Numbered from the stretch's first letter, positions 45,562 through 55,698 are shown. The stretch: DNA of 64,000 nt from Pseudomonas putida (GCF_001941965.1 NZ_MKZO01000001.1:62001-126000), one strand, 5' to 3'. Made by a program: numbers and translations. The notes: generated from the sequence alone by a model not told the origin.

Positions 45562-46932
45562 TTAACGAATGCCCGACTGACGCAGGGCCGCCGGCTGGAA
45601 GTCAGCCTTCGAGGCAGTGAAGCCGAAGTCGTAGGATTTTTTCTCCTCGTTCTTCATGCCCAGCGCCAGGTAGCGACCCGATTGCAGGTCGTAGATGGCT
45701 TCCAGGGTGTACCACGGCACCTGGACGTTGTAGTAGTCCTGGGCATGGGCCTCGGAAACACGCCACAGCTGGTCACGACCGTCGTACTGGTCGATCACCG
45801 CAGCCTGCCAGGTGTCCTCGTCGATATAGAAGTCACGCTTGGCGTAGATATGGCGCTGACCCGGTTTCAGGGTGGCGACCACATGCCAGACACGGCGCAG
45901 CTCGTAACGGGTCAGGTCCTGGTTGATATGCCCCGGCTTGATGATGTCGGCGTACTTCAGCGTCGGCGAGTCCAGCTTGTAGGCGTTGGAGGCGATGTAC
46001 ATCTCCTTCTTGCCTTCCAGCTTCCAGTCGTAGCGATCCGGCGCACCGTTGTACATGTCGAGGTTGTCGGAGGTACGCAGGCCGTCGGCAGCAGTACCCG
46101 GACCGTCGTAGGACACCTGCGGCGCCTGGCGCACACGACGCTGGCCGGCGTTGTAGATCCACGCCTTGCGCGGCTCCTTGACCTGGTCGAGGGTCTCGTG
46201 GACCAGCAGCACGGTACCGGCCAGACGCGCCGGTGCGGTCACTTCCTGCTTGAAGTAGAACAGCACGTTGCCCGGGTTGGCGGCATCGTAGTCCTTCATG
46301 CGGTCACGGAAGACGAACTGGTCCTGGAAGTACACCAGGCTGTAGCTGCCGTTCTGCTGCGGCGTGGCCTGGGTCACCAGGCGGGTCACGCTGCCGCCGC
46401 GGTAGCGGGTGATGTGGTTCCAGATCACCTCGACACCGCTTTTCGGAATCGGGAACGGCACGGCGACCTGGAAGTTGTTCAGGCCGTTGCCGCCCTCGAC
46501 CAGGGTGGTCGCGGTGGCGTTCTTCTTGATCGCGGCGAACACGTCATCCGGGACGGTGGCGCCGCGGTGGGTCTTGTACACCGGCAGCTTGTAGCTGTCG
46601 GGGTAGCGCTTGAGCATGGCGATCTGGCCAGGGGACAGCTTGTCCTTGTACTGCTCGACGTTCTGCGCGGTGATGGTGAACAGCGGCTTGTCGCTGCCGT
46701 ACGGGTCGGACAGGAAGCCCCGGGCATCGACGCTGCCGGCAGTCTTGGAGAGCGGCTCCCACGGGCCGATGGAGCCGTCGGCGTTACCGGCCTTTTCCGC
46801 GCCCATCGGGGTCAGGGTGGTGCCCAGTTTGGCGGCTTCGTCGGCGGAAACCGCGGCCATCACGCTGCTCGCCAGCAGGGACAGGCCCAGCACGCCGGCT
46901 TTGAGCAAGGTCTTGGTGTTGATCATGGTCAT
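45562..46932 (-). CDS. DUF1329 outer-membrane-associated protein
   Basis: A 456-residue exported protein with a Sec signal peptide (cleaved near SSVMAAVS) and the DUF1329 domain over nearly all of the mature part (for example GKKEMYIASNAYKLDSPTLK, RRVWHVVATLKPGQRHIYAKR). The family has a LolB-like fold and occurs with DUF1302 proteins. A role in moving hydrophobic substrates between membranes is suspected. It follows DUF1302 by 23 bases, in one operon. AGGAAG precedes the start. Confidence 0.9.
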   Translation of the reverse strand: MTMINTKTLLKAGVLGLSLLASSVMAAVSADEAAKLGTTLTPMGAEKAGNADGSIGPWEPLSKTAGSVDARGFLSDPYGSDKPLFTITAQNVEQYKDKLSPGQIAMLKRYPDSYKLPVYKTHRGATVPDDVFAAIKKNATATTLVEGGNGLNNFQVAVPFPIPKSGVEVIWNHITRYRGGSVTRLVTQATPQQNGSYSLVYFQDQFVFRDRMKDYDAANPGNVLFYFKQEVTAPARLAGTVLLVHETLDQVKEPRKAWIYNAGQRRVRQAPQVSYDGPGTAADGLRTSDNLDMYNGAPDRYDWKLEGKKEMYIASNAYKLDSPTLKYADIIKPGHINQDLTRYELRRVWHVVATLKPGQRHIYAKRDFYIDEDTWQAAVIDQYDGRDQLWRVSEAHAQDYYNVQVPWYTLEAIYDLQSGRYLALGMKNEEKKSYDFGFTASKADFQPAALRQSGIR

Positions 46933-46955
46933 GTGCTTCTTCCTGAAAAATGCGC

Positions 46956-48857
46956 TTAGAAGTTCATGCCGAAGCTGAGGGCGACGAAGTCGCGGTCATC
47001 CACGGTGGTGTACTTGCCGTCGAAGAAGTTGGTGTACGACACGTTGGCGGTGTAGGTATTGAGGTATTCAGCCTCGAGACCAAGACTGATCGCCTTGCGA
47101 CCTTCCTCGAAGTTGCCGCCAGGGCCTGGCGAGTAACCCTCCACGTCGTGGGACCAGGCCACGCTCGGCTTGAGGTTCACACCGGCGAACACGTCCGGGT
47201 AGTCCCAGATGGCACGGGCGCGGTAACCCCAGGAGTCGGAGGTGGTGAAACCGTCGTTTTCGCAGTAACGGGTCAGGTTGTTCTGTGGTCCGCCGGCCAG
47301 GGTGCTGCCGTTGAGCGAGGCGCAACGGCCATTCGGCAGCGGGCCAGGACCGTAGACCGGGTCGCGGCCGTAGCGGGCTTTGGAGGTGCTTTCCAGGCCA
47401 CCGACGTGCGTCCAGCCGACCTCGCCCACCAGGGTCAGACGGCTGGCGCCCATGACCTGATCGAAGAAGTGGGTGAAGGTGGTCTGCAACTGGGTGATTT
47501 CCTTGCGGCGGTAGCCCGGCTGATCGGTGCCCGGACGCCCTTGCAGGACGGAGGCGGTCGGATCCAGCGGGGTCAGGCCGGAGTACAGGATATCGGTGGT
47601 GTTGAGCTGTACCGGTGCGTTCGGACGGTAGCTGATCTCGCCACTCCACGCAGTGCCGGTAGGCAGGGTGGTGGAGAAGCTCAGGCCGTACAGGCGAATG
47701 TCTTCAGGATATTCGACGTAGTAGCTGGAGTTGCCCGCCACCACCAGTGGCAACAGGCTTGGCGCCAGGGCGCTGGCCTGGGCCAGGCTCAGGCCGTTGG
47801 CCATCAACCGGCCAACCAGGTTGGCCGGACTGTATGAGCTGGCCGGACCGCCCTTGCCGCTGAAGATTGGCGCGCGGCTGTGGTAGTTCATGAAGTAACC
47901 ACCGAACTCGGTGTTCAGCGGTTCGAACACATAGCGCATGGCGACACCGAACTGGCCGCTGTCACGGGCATCACGGTCCGGGCCGCGCTTCACGATCACA
48001 CCTTCGTCAGGCGAACCGTGGGTCACGCCCAGTTGGGTCAGGGCATTGCGCACAGCCGGGGAAGCGATGCTCGACTGCTTCGCCAGTAGCGCCAGGTTGT
48101 TGTTGCAACCATCGGCGATCACGTCCGGCTGGGAGAAGAAGGTGCCGCAGTTGTCCACTACGGTCTGGTCCCATTCCAACTGGTAGAAGGCTTCGGCCGA
48201 CAGGTTGTCGGTCAGGCTCTGGGACACGTAGAACATGTTGACCGGGATCAGGCCTTCCTTGATCTCGGCGCCCGGACGGCGGAACGCGGAGACGTCGATC
48301 GGGTTGATGGAGTTGATGCCACCACCGATGAAGGTACTTTCACCCCAGCTCACCACCTGCTTGCCCAGGCGCACGGAGCCCGGCTGATCGGCAATGGCGT
48401 AGTTGTGGTAGACGAACGCGTCGAGAATCTGCCCGCCGGATGACTTGGCGCCTTCCTTGCGGTTGGAGTCGCTGATGTCCTTGAATTCGCGGCCCTCGTC
48501 CTTCAGCTCGAAGTCGTACCAGTACTTGCCACGGACGAAGACGCCGGTGTCGCCGTACTTGAGTTCGAGGTCGTGGATACCCTTGAAGATCTTCGAGAAG
48601 GTCTCACCGCGCTTGAAGTTCAGGTGGCCATCGTCGGAGGTCTGCGACAGGCCGTGGCCGCCGTTGTTGACCCCGATCAGGTTCTTGTTCGCCTTCTCGG
48701 TGGACCAGCTCGCACCGACGGACAGCGACGAGTCGAAACTCCCCTCGATCTCCCCGATATTGAAACTGACCGCGAATGCAGGACTTGCAAGCGTAGAAGC
48801 GAGGCTGACGGCCAGGGGCAGTTTCGCCCGGCGCCAGAACAGATTTACTGATGTCAT
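46956..48857 (-). CDS. DUF1302 outer-membrane beta-barrel protein
   Basis: A 633-residue protein with a signal peptide (cleaved near SPAFAVS) and many alternating strands, ending in the outer-membrane terminal phenylalanine (FVALSFGMNF). DUF1302 proteins are predicted barrels linked to uptake or export of hydrophobic compounds (steroids, alkanes, fatty acids), always next to DUF1329. First gene of the operon; the 321-base gap upstream holds a hairpin and an imperfect GTGAT-N7-ATCAC palindrome (49029-49045). Confidence 0.9.
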   Translation of the reverse strand: MTSVNLFWRRAKLPLAVSLASTLASPAFAVSFNIGEIEGSFDSSLSVGASWSTEKANKNLIGVNNGGHGLSQTSDDGHLNFKRGETFSKIFKGIHDLELKYGDTGVFVRGKYWYDFELKDEGREFKDISDSNRKEGAKSSGGQILDAFVYHNYAIADQPGSVRLGKQVVSWGESTFIGGGINSINPIDVSAFRRPGAEIKEGLIPVNMFYVSQSLTDNLSAEAFYQLEWDQTVVDNCGTFFSQPDVIADGCNNNLALLAKQSSIASPAVRNALTQLGVTHGSPDEGVIVKRGPDRDARDSGQFGVAMRYVFEPLNTEFGGYFMNYHSRAPIFSGKGGPASSYSPANLVGRLMANGLSLAQASALAPSLLPLVVAGNSSYYVEYPEDIRLYGLSFSTTLPTGTAWSGEISYRPNAPVQLNTTDILYSGLTPLDPTASVLQGRPGTDQPGYRRKEITQLQTTFTHFFDQVMGASRLTLVGEVGWTHVGGLESTSKARYGRDPVYGPGPLPNGRCASLNGSTLAGGPQNNLTRYCENDGFTTSDSWGYRARAIWDYPDVFAGVNLKPSVAWSHDVEGYSPGPGGNFEEGRKAISLGLEAEYLNTYTANVSYTNFFDGKYTTVDDRDFVALSFGMNF

Positions 48858-49142
48858 CGACGCTACTCCATGTACTTTATTTTTATGGCAGTGAGTCCTT
48901 CAAAGAAACGAGGCCGAGCGGTCGCCAGTTGGCAGGGCGTGTCGGTTGCGCTGGAGCGCCTTCCCCATTCCTCAAAATCCCCTGACCCGACTATAGCCAG
49001 CAGGTAGTAGTGCTTGATCCCTCTAAAGTGTGATTTGCACATCACCCTCGTCCGTGGTGCTGCCTGAGCGGACGACGCGAAGACTGGCCGGGGAAGAATG
49101 GCTGATTTTTTTCATTTCACAAGGCGGCGAAGCCTCTGGAAT

Positions 49143-49172
49143 GCGGCTCGCACCGTTGAAGGTGCGAGCCGC
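49143..49172 (-). terminator. Hairpin after the acyl-CoA ligase gene
   Basis: GCGGCTCGCACC and GGTGCGAGCCGC form a perfect 12-base-pair stem with a six-base loop, starting seven bases after the ligase stop. No T-run follows on the minus strand, so it may protect the message end rather than terminate by itself. Confidence 0.6.
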
Positions 49173-49178
49173 TGCGGC

Positions 49179-50861
49179 CTACAGGGTGGAAAGGAAGGCG
49201 CTGTTGCTGGCCTGCCACTCGAGGATGTCGACGCGAATGCGCTTCTTGTCGAGCTTGCCGACGCTGGTCTTGGGAATTTCGGTAACAAGGGCGATCTGGC
49301 TGGGAATCGCCCACTTGTTGATATGCCCAAGCTCGACGAACGGCTTGAGGTGTTCCTTCAATTCCCGGGCATCGATGCTCGCGCCCTCGCGCACCACCAG
49401 CAGGGCAAACGGACGCTCACCCCACTGCGGATCGGCGACGCCGACCACCGCCACCTCACGCACGGCACCGTGGCGGCTGATGAGGTCTTCCAGATCCAGC
49501 GACGAGATCCACTCGCCGCCGGTCTTGATCACGTCCTTGATACGGTCACGGATATCGATCACGCCCATGGCATCGAGGGTGGCGACGTCGCCGGTGTGCA
49601 GCCAGCCGCCGGCCCACAGTTCCTCGCTCTTCTCCGGCTCGCGGAAGTACCCCATGGTCAGCCATGGCGCGCGCAGCACCAGTTCGCCCTGGGACTCGCC
49701 ATCGGCCGGGAGGAAGTTGCCGTTGCCATCGACGATCGCCGCCTCCACCAGAGGCACCGGCACTCCGGCCTTGATGCGGTAGGTGGTGCGCTCGTCTTCG
49801 CTGCCGGCCAGCAGTTCTTCGTTGAGGTGGGCGCAGGAGATCAGCGGGCAGGTCTCGGACATGCCATAGGCCGCCGTCAGCTGGATGCCGCGGGCCTTGG
49901 CTGCGTCGTACAACGCGCGGTTCAGGGCGCTGCCGCCGATGATGATCTTCCAGCCGCCGAAGTCCTCGTCCTGCGCGGTCTTGCAGTTGAGCAGCATCTG
50001 CAGGATGGTCGGCACGCAGTGGGAGAAGCTGACTTTCTCGTCGCGCCAGAGCTTGACCAGCATGTCCGGCTCGTAGCGCCCGGGGTAGACCTGCTTGAGC
50101 CCGAGCATGGTGGCCACGTACGGGATGCCCCAGGCATGCACGTGGAACATCGGGGTGATCGGCATGTAGACATCGTCGGTGCCGAGCAGGCGCACGCTGT
50201 CGATGCTACCGGTAACAGTGGCCACGCCCATGGTGTGCAACACCAGCTGGCGGTGGGTGAAGTACACACCCTTGGGGTTGCCGGTGGTGCCGGTGGTGTA
50301 GAAGGTGGTGGCGACGGAGTTCTCGTCGAAATCCGGGAAGTCGTAGTGCGGGCTGGCCGCCGCCAGCAGTTGCTCGTACTCGCCGACCAGATTGGGCAGC
50401 TCGGCGGTTTTCTCCGGGCCGTCGGTGAGCAGCAGGGTCTTTTCCACCGTGGTCAGTTGCGGGGCAATGGCCTGGTAGAGCCCGACGAAATCGCTGTTGA
50501 CCAGCACGACGCGGTCGTCGGCGTGGTTCATGGTGTAGAGGATCTGTTCCGGCGACAGGCGTACGTTGATGGTGTGCACCACCGCGCCGATCATCGGGAT
50601 GGCGAACATGCATTCCAGGTAGCGATGGCTGTCCCAGTCCATCACCGCCACGGTGTCACCGGCCTTCACGCCGGCTTCGGTCAGGACGTTGGCCAGGCGC
50701 GCGATACGCTCGTTGAGGGTCGGGTAGCTGTAGCGCAGCTGGTCGCGATAGACGATCTCGCGGGTTTTCTCGTAGCGGCTGCCGGACATCAGCAGGCGCT
50801 TGATCAGCAGCGGGAACTGATACGCACCCTGGGCGGGAGCAATGACACGGGTCTGCAACAT
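49179..50861 (-). CDS. Fatty-acyl-CoA ligase (medium/long chain)
   Basis: A 560-residue adenylate-forming enzyme. The P-loop-like motif TTGTTGNPKGV (about 188-198) is followed by AYGMSETCPL and the C-terminal GWLHTGD and KTGGEWISS. The length and AlkK-like motifs indicate a CoA ligase for medium- or long-chain acids. I recall the P. putida counterpart (PP_0763) acting on medium chains. Placement beside DUF1302/DUF1329 and the LuxR regulator suggests activation of an imported acid. GGGA precedes the ATG. Confidence 0.92.
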   Translation of the reverse strand: MLQTRVIAPAQGAYQFPLLIKRLLMSGSRYEKTREIVYRDQLRYSYPTLNERIARLANVLTEAGVKAGDTVAVMDWDSHRYLECMFAIPMIGAVVHTINVRLSPEQILYTMNHADDRVVLVNSDFVGLYQAIAPQLTTVEKTLLLTDGPEKTAELPNLVGEYEQLLAAASPHYDFPDFDENSVATTFYTTGTTGNPKGVYFTHRQLVLHTMGVATVTGSIDSVRLLGTDDVYMPITPMFHVHAWGIPYVATMLGLKQVYPGRYEPDMLVKLWRDEKVSFSHCVPTILQMLLNCKTAQDEDFGGWKIIIGGSALNRALYDAAKARGIQLTAAYGMSETCPLISCAHLNEELLAGSEDERTTYRIKAGVPVPLVEAAIVDGNGNFLPADGESQGELVLRAPWLTMGYFREPEKSEELWAGGWLHTGDVATLDAMGVIDIRDRIKDVIKTGGEWISSLDLEDLISRHGAVREVAVVGVADPQWGERPFALLVVREGASIDARELKEHLKPFVELGHINKWAIPSQIALVTEIPKTSVGKLDKKRIRVDILEWQASNSAFLSTL

Positions 50862-50998
50862 GGGAATCCCTTTTCTGGAGTTGCACGAGACATTGGACAA
50901 GCGGTCCTTACTCTAGAACGGGGCTGCGGCGGCAAAATCAGCCAAAGGAATGATTTGCCCGCCTTTCGACCGAACGGTCATGCCGTCCGGCCCTCTGT

Positions 50999-51624
50999 TC
51001 AGCGCATTTCGCTGAAGGCGATCTTGATCCCCAGGGCGATCAGCACCGCGCCCATGGTGCGGTCGAACCAGTGGCCCATACGGGCGAACGCCGCCCGCAC
51101 CCGGGCCTGGCTGAAGAGCATGGCGACCAGGCAGAACCACAGGCCGGTGGCCAGGGCCAGGTACACGCCGTAGCCAGCCTGGACCAGCAGCGGGGTGTGC
51201 GGGTCGATGACCACGGTGAACAGGGAGAGGAAGAACAGGTCGCCTTGGGGTTCAGGCCGTTGGTCATGAAGCCGGCGATGTAGGCAGCGCGCGGGGTGCG
51301 CTCGACAGTGGAAACCTGGATCGCCTCGCCCGCTGCAGCCGGCCGGGCGCGCAGAGCCTTGAAGCCGATGTACACCAGGTAGGCCGCAGCGGCCCATTTC
51401 AGCGCGTTGAACAGCATGATCGACTGCGACACGATCAGGCCGATGCCCAGCAGCGAGTAGCCGACGTGGAGGAAGATCGCGGTGCCCACGCCAAAGGCGG
51501 TCCAGGTGCCGGCGCGGCGGCCATGGGTAACACTTTCCCGCACCACCACGGCGAAGTCGGGGCCGGGGCTGGCCACGGCGAGCAGGTGGATGAGTGCGAC
51601 GGTGAGGAATTCTGCCCAGTACAC
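50999..51624 (-). pseudogene. LysE-family exporter with a frameshift
   Basis: Two frames together give one complete LysE-type exporter. The first 128 or so residues (MYWAEFLTVALIHLLAVASPGPDFAV to GLNPKAT) are in one frame. The rest (LFFLSLFTVVIDPHTPLLVQ to SEMR) is in another, joined at about 51239-51242. A single missing C in GCGACC(C)TGTTC explains it. The gene is either inactive or carries a sequencing error. If intact it would export amino acids such as homoserine or threonine. Confidence 0.85.
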
Positions 51625-51701
51625 GAACGGGGGCTCCTGGTGAGGAAGTGGGTCGACACCTTAACACCTTGTTACAACTTGAGCTGGGAAGGTGACCTCA
51701 C

Positions 51702-51789
51702 TGGCCTCATCGCTGGCAAGCCCAGCTCCCACAGTGATCGCGGTGCACACGGACCCTGTGGGAGCTGGCTTGCCAGCGATGAGGCCCTC
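51702..51789. repeat. REP pair (REPIN)
   Basis: Inverted pair with a single extra C in the left unit (GGCAAGCCCAGCTCCC), between the LysE fragment and the oxidoreductase gene. Confidence 0.9.
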
Positions 51790-51863
51790 AGCATCACCAC
51801 AAAACTTGACTCTCCCCCACAGGTCACATCCCAACCTGCCCGCTTTTCAGGCAGGAACCCACC

Positions 51864-52439
51864 ATGACTCAACGCATCCTCATCCTCCTCGGTCACCCGT
51901 CCAGCGACAGCTTCTGCGCCGCCCTCGCCCGGCACTACCAGGACTCCGCCCGCCAGGCCGGCCACGAAGTCCGCACGCTCCATCTCGGCGATCTCGACTT
52001 CGACCCCATCCTGCGCCAGGGCTACCGCCAGCCCCAGCCCCTCGAAGCGGACCTGCTCGACGCCCAGCAGGCCATCACCCGGGCCACCCGTCTGGTCCTG
52101 GTCTTCCCCATCTGGTGGGGCGGCATCCCGGCGCTGCTCAAGGGCTTCCTCGACCGCATCCTGCTCCCGGGCTTCGCCTTCCGCTACAAGCCCGGCTCGC
52201 CCTTCCCGGAAAAACTCCTGGCCGGGCGCCACGCGCACCTGCTGGTGACCATGGACACCCCGCCCTGGTACTACCGCTGGGTCTACGCCATGCCCGGCCT
52301 GCACCAGATGCGCCGCACCACCCTGGCCTTCTGTGGTATCCGCCCGGAAAAGACGCTAACGTTCGGCCCTCTTCTCTCGTCCACACCCCGGCAGCGCCAG
52401 GCCTGGCTTGAACAGACCCACGAGCTGGCCCTGCGTTGA
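51864..52439 (+). CDS. NAD(P)H-dependent flavodoxin-fold oxidoreductase
   Basis: A 191-residue quinone/azo-reductase-like flavoprotein. The N-terminal FMN-phosphate loop is LLGHPSSDSFCAAL, and the LVFPIWWGGIPALLKGFLDR strand matches the family signature. It reduces quinones or similar compounds with NAD(P)H in the cytoplasm. It is followed 13 bases later by a MerR regulator, which may respond to the same stress. Confidence 0.87.
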   Translation: MTQRILILLGHPSSDSFCAALARHYQDSARQAGHEVRTLHLGDLDFDPILRQGYRQPQPLEADLLDAQQAITRATRLVLVFPIWWGGIPALLKGFLDRILLPGFAFRYKPGSPFPEKLLAGRHAHLLVTMDTPPWYYRWVYAMPGLHQMRRTTLAFCGIRPEKTLTFGPLLSSTPRQRQAWLEQTHELALR

Positions 52440-52452
52440 AAAAGGATTTTCG

Positions 52453-52809
52453 ATGTACATCGGCGAAGCCGCCCGCCTGTCCGCGACCACCATCAAGACC
52501 ATTCGCCATTACGAAAGCATCGGCCTGCTGGCCCCGGCCCCGCGCCAGGGCAAATACCGGGTCTATGACCAGCACGCCGTCGAGCTGCTGATCCTGATCA
52601 AATGTGCGCAGAAGCTCGGCTTTACCCTCAGGGAGATGCAGGCTCTAATGGCCGGCGGCCAGACCAGCCGCGAGGGCATCCGCGCCGCCATCGCGGCAAA
52701 GGGCGCGCAGGTGCAGCAGCGGATCGACGAACTGCAACGCCAGCTCGCCGAGCTGCACGCCTTCGACGCCAGCCTGCAGCAGGTCCCCGACAGCTGTTTC
52801 CATCTCTGA
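52453..52809 (+). CDS. MerR-family regulator
   Basis: A 118-residue regulator. The winged helix (about 1-70) reads GEAARLSATTIKTIRHYESIGLL and KYRVYDQHAVELL, followed by a coiled-coil dimer helix (about 75-108) and a short tail with one cysteine (VPDSCFHL). No metal-binding cysteine set is apparent, so it is probably a stress or small-molecule sensor. Lies in an operon with the oxidoreductase. Confidence 0.88.
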   Translation: MYIGEAARLSATTIKTIRHYESIGLLAPAPRQGKYRVYDQHAVELLILIKCAQKLGFTLREMQALMAGGQTSREGIRAAIAAKGAQVQQRIDELQRQLAELHAFDASLQQVPDSCFHL

Positions 52810-52828
52810 ATTCCCCAGGAGCCTCGCC

Positions 52829-53785
52829 ATGACCCACGCCGTCTTTCTCGACCATAGCTCGCTGGACCTGGGCGATCTCGACCTCAGCGACCTGCGCGAC
52901 AGCTTCACCCACTTCGACGTGCACCCAGCCACCGCGCCGGAGCAAGTGGTGCAACGCCTGCAAGGCGCCAGCGTGGCGATCAGCAACAAGGTGCTGCTGG
53001 ATGCAGCGGTGATCAAGGCCTGCCCGGACCTGAAGCTGATCCTGGTGGCCGCCACCGGCACCAACAATGTCGATCTGCAAGCAGCGCGCGAGCGCGGCAT
53101 CGTGGTCTGCAACTGCCAGGGCTACGGCACTCCGTCGGTGGCCCAGCACACCCTGGCCCTGCTGCTGGCCCTGGCCACCCGCCTGCCCGACTACCAGCAG
53201 GCGGTCGCCGCCGGCAAATGGAGCCAGGCCAAGCAGTTCTGCCTGCTGGACTTCCCTATCGTCGAGCTGGAAGGCAAGACCCTCGGCCTGCTCGGCCACG
53301 GCGAACTGGGCGGTGCGGTCGCACGCTTGGCCGAAGCCTTCGGCATGCGCGTGCTGATGGGCCAGTTGCCCGGCCGCCCGGCCCGCGATGATCGCCTGAG
53401 TCTCGACGAACTGCTCCCTCAGGTGGACGCCCTGACCCTGCACTGCCCGCTCAACGACAACACCCGCAACATGATCGGCGCCGCACAACTGGCCCAGCTC
53501 AAGCCCGGCGCCTTCATCGTCAACACCGCCCGTGGCGGCCTGATCGACGAGCAGGCTCTGGCCGACGCCCTGCGGGCCGGGCACCTGGGCGGCGCCGCTA
53601 CCGACGTGCTGAGCGTGGAACCGCCGGTCAACGGCAACCCGCTGCTGGCCGCCGATATCCCGCGCCTGATCGTCACCCCGCACAGCGCCTGGGGCGCGGT
53701 GGAAGCACGGCAGCGCATCGTCGGCCAACTGACCGAGAACGCCCGCGCCTTCCTCGCCGGAGCGCCGCGCCGCGTGGTCAGCTGA
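52829..53785 (+). CDS. D-2-hydroxyacid dehydrogenase (hydroxypyruvate/glycerate type)
   Basis: A 318-residue NAD(P)-dependent enzyme. The nucleotide loop is [12 protein letters not shown] (about 153-164). The catalytic Arg is in TARGGLID, the Glu in LSVEPP, and the His in TPHSAWGA. It interconverts D-2-hydroxyacids and 2-oxoacids; I recall the P. putida homologue as glycerate dehydrogenase HprA. It begins 19 bases after merR and may be co-transcribed. Confidence 0.9.
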   Translation: MTHAVFLDHSSLDLGDLDLSDLRDSFTHFDVHPATAPEQVVQRLQGASVAISNKVLLDAAVIKACPDLKLILVAATGTNNVDLQAARERGIVVCNCQGYGTPSVAQHTLALLLALATRLPDYQQAVAAGKWSQAKQFCLLDFPIVELEGKTLGLLGHGELGGAVARLAEAFGMRVLMGQLPGRPARDDRLSLDELLPQVDALTLHCPLNDNTRNMIGAAQLAQLKPGAFIVNTARGGLIDEQALADALRAGHLGGAATDVLSVEPPVNGNPLLAADIPRLIVTPHSAWGAVEARQRIVGQLTENARAFLAGAPRRVVS

Positions 53786-53837
53786 GGCGCGCCGGCTTCT
53801 GCTAGAATTCGCCCCTTTTTCTCAGGAGCCGCCGTCC

Positions 53838-54836
53838 ATGGACCCGCGCAGTGAAGTGTTGCTTCGTCAGGCCGATCTGTTCACCGGCCCGCTGTTGCTC
53901 GCCGGGTTACCCGCCGACAGCCTGCTGGGCACTTTTCCACAGGCCCGGGGCTGGAGCTGGCATGCCGGCGACCAGGCGCTGCTCGACGCACGCTTCGCCG
54001 GCCGCAGCCATTACGGCGTAGAAGTGCCCGACGTTGCCTTCGATGCGGCCGTGCTGTTCCTGCCCAAGTCCCGCGACCTCGCCAACTACCTGCTCAACGC
54101 CCTCGCCTCGCGCCTGGGCGGGCGCACCCTGTACCTGGTCGGCGAGAAACGTGGCGGCATCGAGGGTGCGGCGAAGCAGCTGCATGCCTTCGGCAAGCCG
54201 CGCAAGCTGGACAGCGCCCGGCATTGCCAGCTGTGGCAGGTGACGGTGGATAACCCGCCGGCCGCGCAGTCGCTGGACAGCCTGGCCCTGCGTTTCGAGC
54301 TGCCGCTGAGCGATGGCCCGCTGCAGATCGTCAGCCTGCCGGGGGTCTTCAGCCACGGCCGCCTGGACCGCGGCACCGCCCTGCTGCTGGAACATCTCGA
54401 CGGCCTGCCCGCTGGCCACGTGCTGGACTTCGGCTGCGGTGCCGGGGTGCTCGGCACGCTGATCAAGCGCCGTTATCCACAGAGCCGGGTCACCCTGCTC
54501 GACGTCGACGCCTTCGCTGTGGCTAGCAGCCGCCTGACCCTGGCTGCCAACGGTCTGGAAGGCGAGGTGATCAGTGGCGACGGGATCGACTCCGCACCTC
54601 GCGAACTCGACGTCATTCTGAGTAATCCGCCGTTCCATACCGGCGTCCACACCAACTACGCGGCGTCGGAAAACCTGCTGAAAAAATCCGCCGATCATCT
54701 GAAAAAAGGCGGGGAAATGCGCCTGGTTGCCAACAGCTTCCTGCGCTACCAGCCGCTGATCGAAGGCGCCCTGGGCAACTGCGAAACGCGTGCCCAGGCC
54801 GATGGATTCAAGATCTACCGGGCGCTGCGCGGCTGA
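53838..54836 (+). CDS. rsmC: 16S rRNA G1207 methyltransferase RsmC
   Basis: A 332-residue methyltransferase of two related halves. The C-terminal catalytic half (about 165-330) has the SAM loop [11 protein letters not shown] and the guanine N2-methylase motif SNPPFHTG. It methylates 16S rRNA position 1207 using S-adenosylmethionine. AGGAG precedes the start, and a TAGAAT box lies upstream at about 53803. Confidence 0.93.
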   Translation: MDPRSEVLLRQADLFTGPLLLAGLPADSLLGTFPQARGWSWHAGDQALLDARFAGRSHYGVEVPDVAFDAAVLFLPKSRDLANYLLNALASRLGGRTLYLVGEKRGGIEGAAKQLHAFGKPRKLDSARHCQLWQVTVDNPPAAQSLDSLALRFELPLSDGPLQIVSLPGVFSHGRLDRGTALLLEHLDGLPAGHVLDFGCGAGVLGTLIKRRYPQSRVTLLDVDAFAVASSRLTLAANGLEGEVISGDGIDSAPRELDVILSNPPFHTGVHTNYAASENLLKKSADHLKKGGEMRLVANSFLRYQPLIEGALGNCETRAQADGFKIYRALRG

Positions 54837-54880
54837 AAAACAGCACTTGCGCAAACGAATCCGCGTAGGCAGAATCCGCT

Positions 54881-55070
54881 CCGTCCTAGGGGAGTAGTCT
54901 CCCGCGAGCGCCCTGCTCGCATGGTGCGACGTCAACATACTTGGTCCACAGACCATGGCGCGCACGACCCACGGTCCGCATCAGACGGATCCAGGGTTTG
55001 ACAAGACCTATGACACGCACACCTTACCCGGGGCGGGGAGGTCGTACGTGTCATAGCCGTGTCGACCCGC
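54881..55070 (+). promoter_or_regulatory. yybP-ykoY manganese riboswitch
   Basis: The untranslated region before the Gdt1-type gene carries the two conserved parts of the aptamer: GGGGAGTAG (54889-54897) and ACAAGACC (55001-55008), which form the Mn2+ pocket. Beyond it GGGGCGGG and CCCGCCCCC can form a hairpin just before the ribosome site (expression platform). The downstream product is the classical target. Confidence 0.85.
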
Positions 55071-55086
55071 CCCCGTAGGAATCCTG

Positions 55087-55674
55087 ATGCTGGAATCGCT
55101 GCTCGTCCCCACCGGAATCGTTGCCCTCGCTGAAATCGGCGACAAGACGCAACTGCTTGCCCTCATTCTCGCCGCGCGCTTCCGCAAGCCGTGGCCGATC
55201 ATTGCCGGTATCGTCGCCGCGACCCTTGCCAACCATGCCGCTGCCGGTGCCGTCGGGGCCTGGGTGGGCAGCTTCTTCAGCAATGTCACCCTGCACTGGA
55301 TCCTTGCCGCGAGCTTCCTGGCGACTGCCGCGTGGACGCTGATCCCGGACAAGATGGACGATGACGAAGGCAGCACCGCCAAGCGCTACGGGCCGTTCCT
55401 GACCACCCTGATCGCGTTCTTCCTGGCGGAGATCGGCGACAAGACCCAGGTCGCCACGGTGATGCTGGCGGCACAGTATCCGCACCTGATCATGGTGATC
55501 ATCGGCACCACCCTGGGCATGCTGATTGCCAACGTGCCGGTGGTATTGGCGGGTAACTTCGCGGCGGAGAAACTGCCGCTGACCCTGATTCGTCGCCTGG
55601 CGGCGAGTGCGTTCGTGGTGCTGGCGGTGATTGCCGTGTATTCGGCGATGCAGGCCAGTGGCTGGGTGGGCTGA
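55087..55674 (+). CDS. TMEM165/Gdt1-family manganese exporter (MneA-like)
   Basis: A 195-residue membrane protein of the UPF0016 family with six helices in two repeats. Each repeat carries the signature E-x-GDKTQ (EIGDKTQLLALIL at about 17 and EIGDKTQVATVML at about 115). The family exports Mn2+ or Ca2+ from the cytoplasm. Control by the manganese riboswitch directly upstream supports manganese as the substrate. Confidence 0.93.
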   Translation: MLESLLVPTGIVALAEIGDKTQLLALILAARFRKPWPIIAGIVAATLANHAAAGAVGAWVGSFFSNVTLHWILAASFLATAAWTLIPDKMDDDEGSTAKRYGPFLTTLIAFFLAEIGDKTQVATVMLAAQYPHLIMVIIGTTLGMLIANVPVVLAGNFAAEKLPLTLIRRLAASAFVVLAVIAVYSAMQASGWVG

Positions 55675-55698
55675 CTCGGTCTAACAGACTACACAAAA

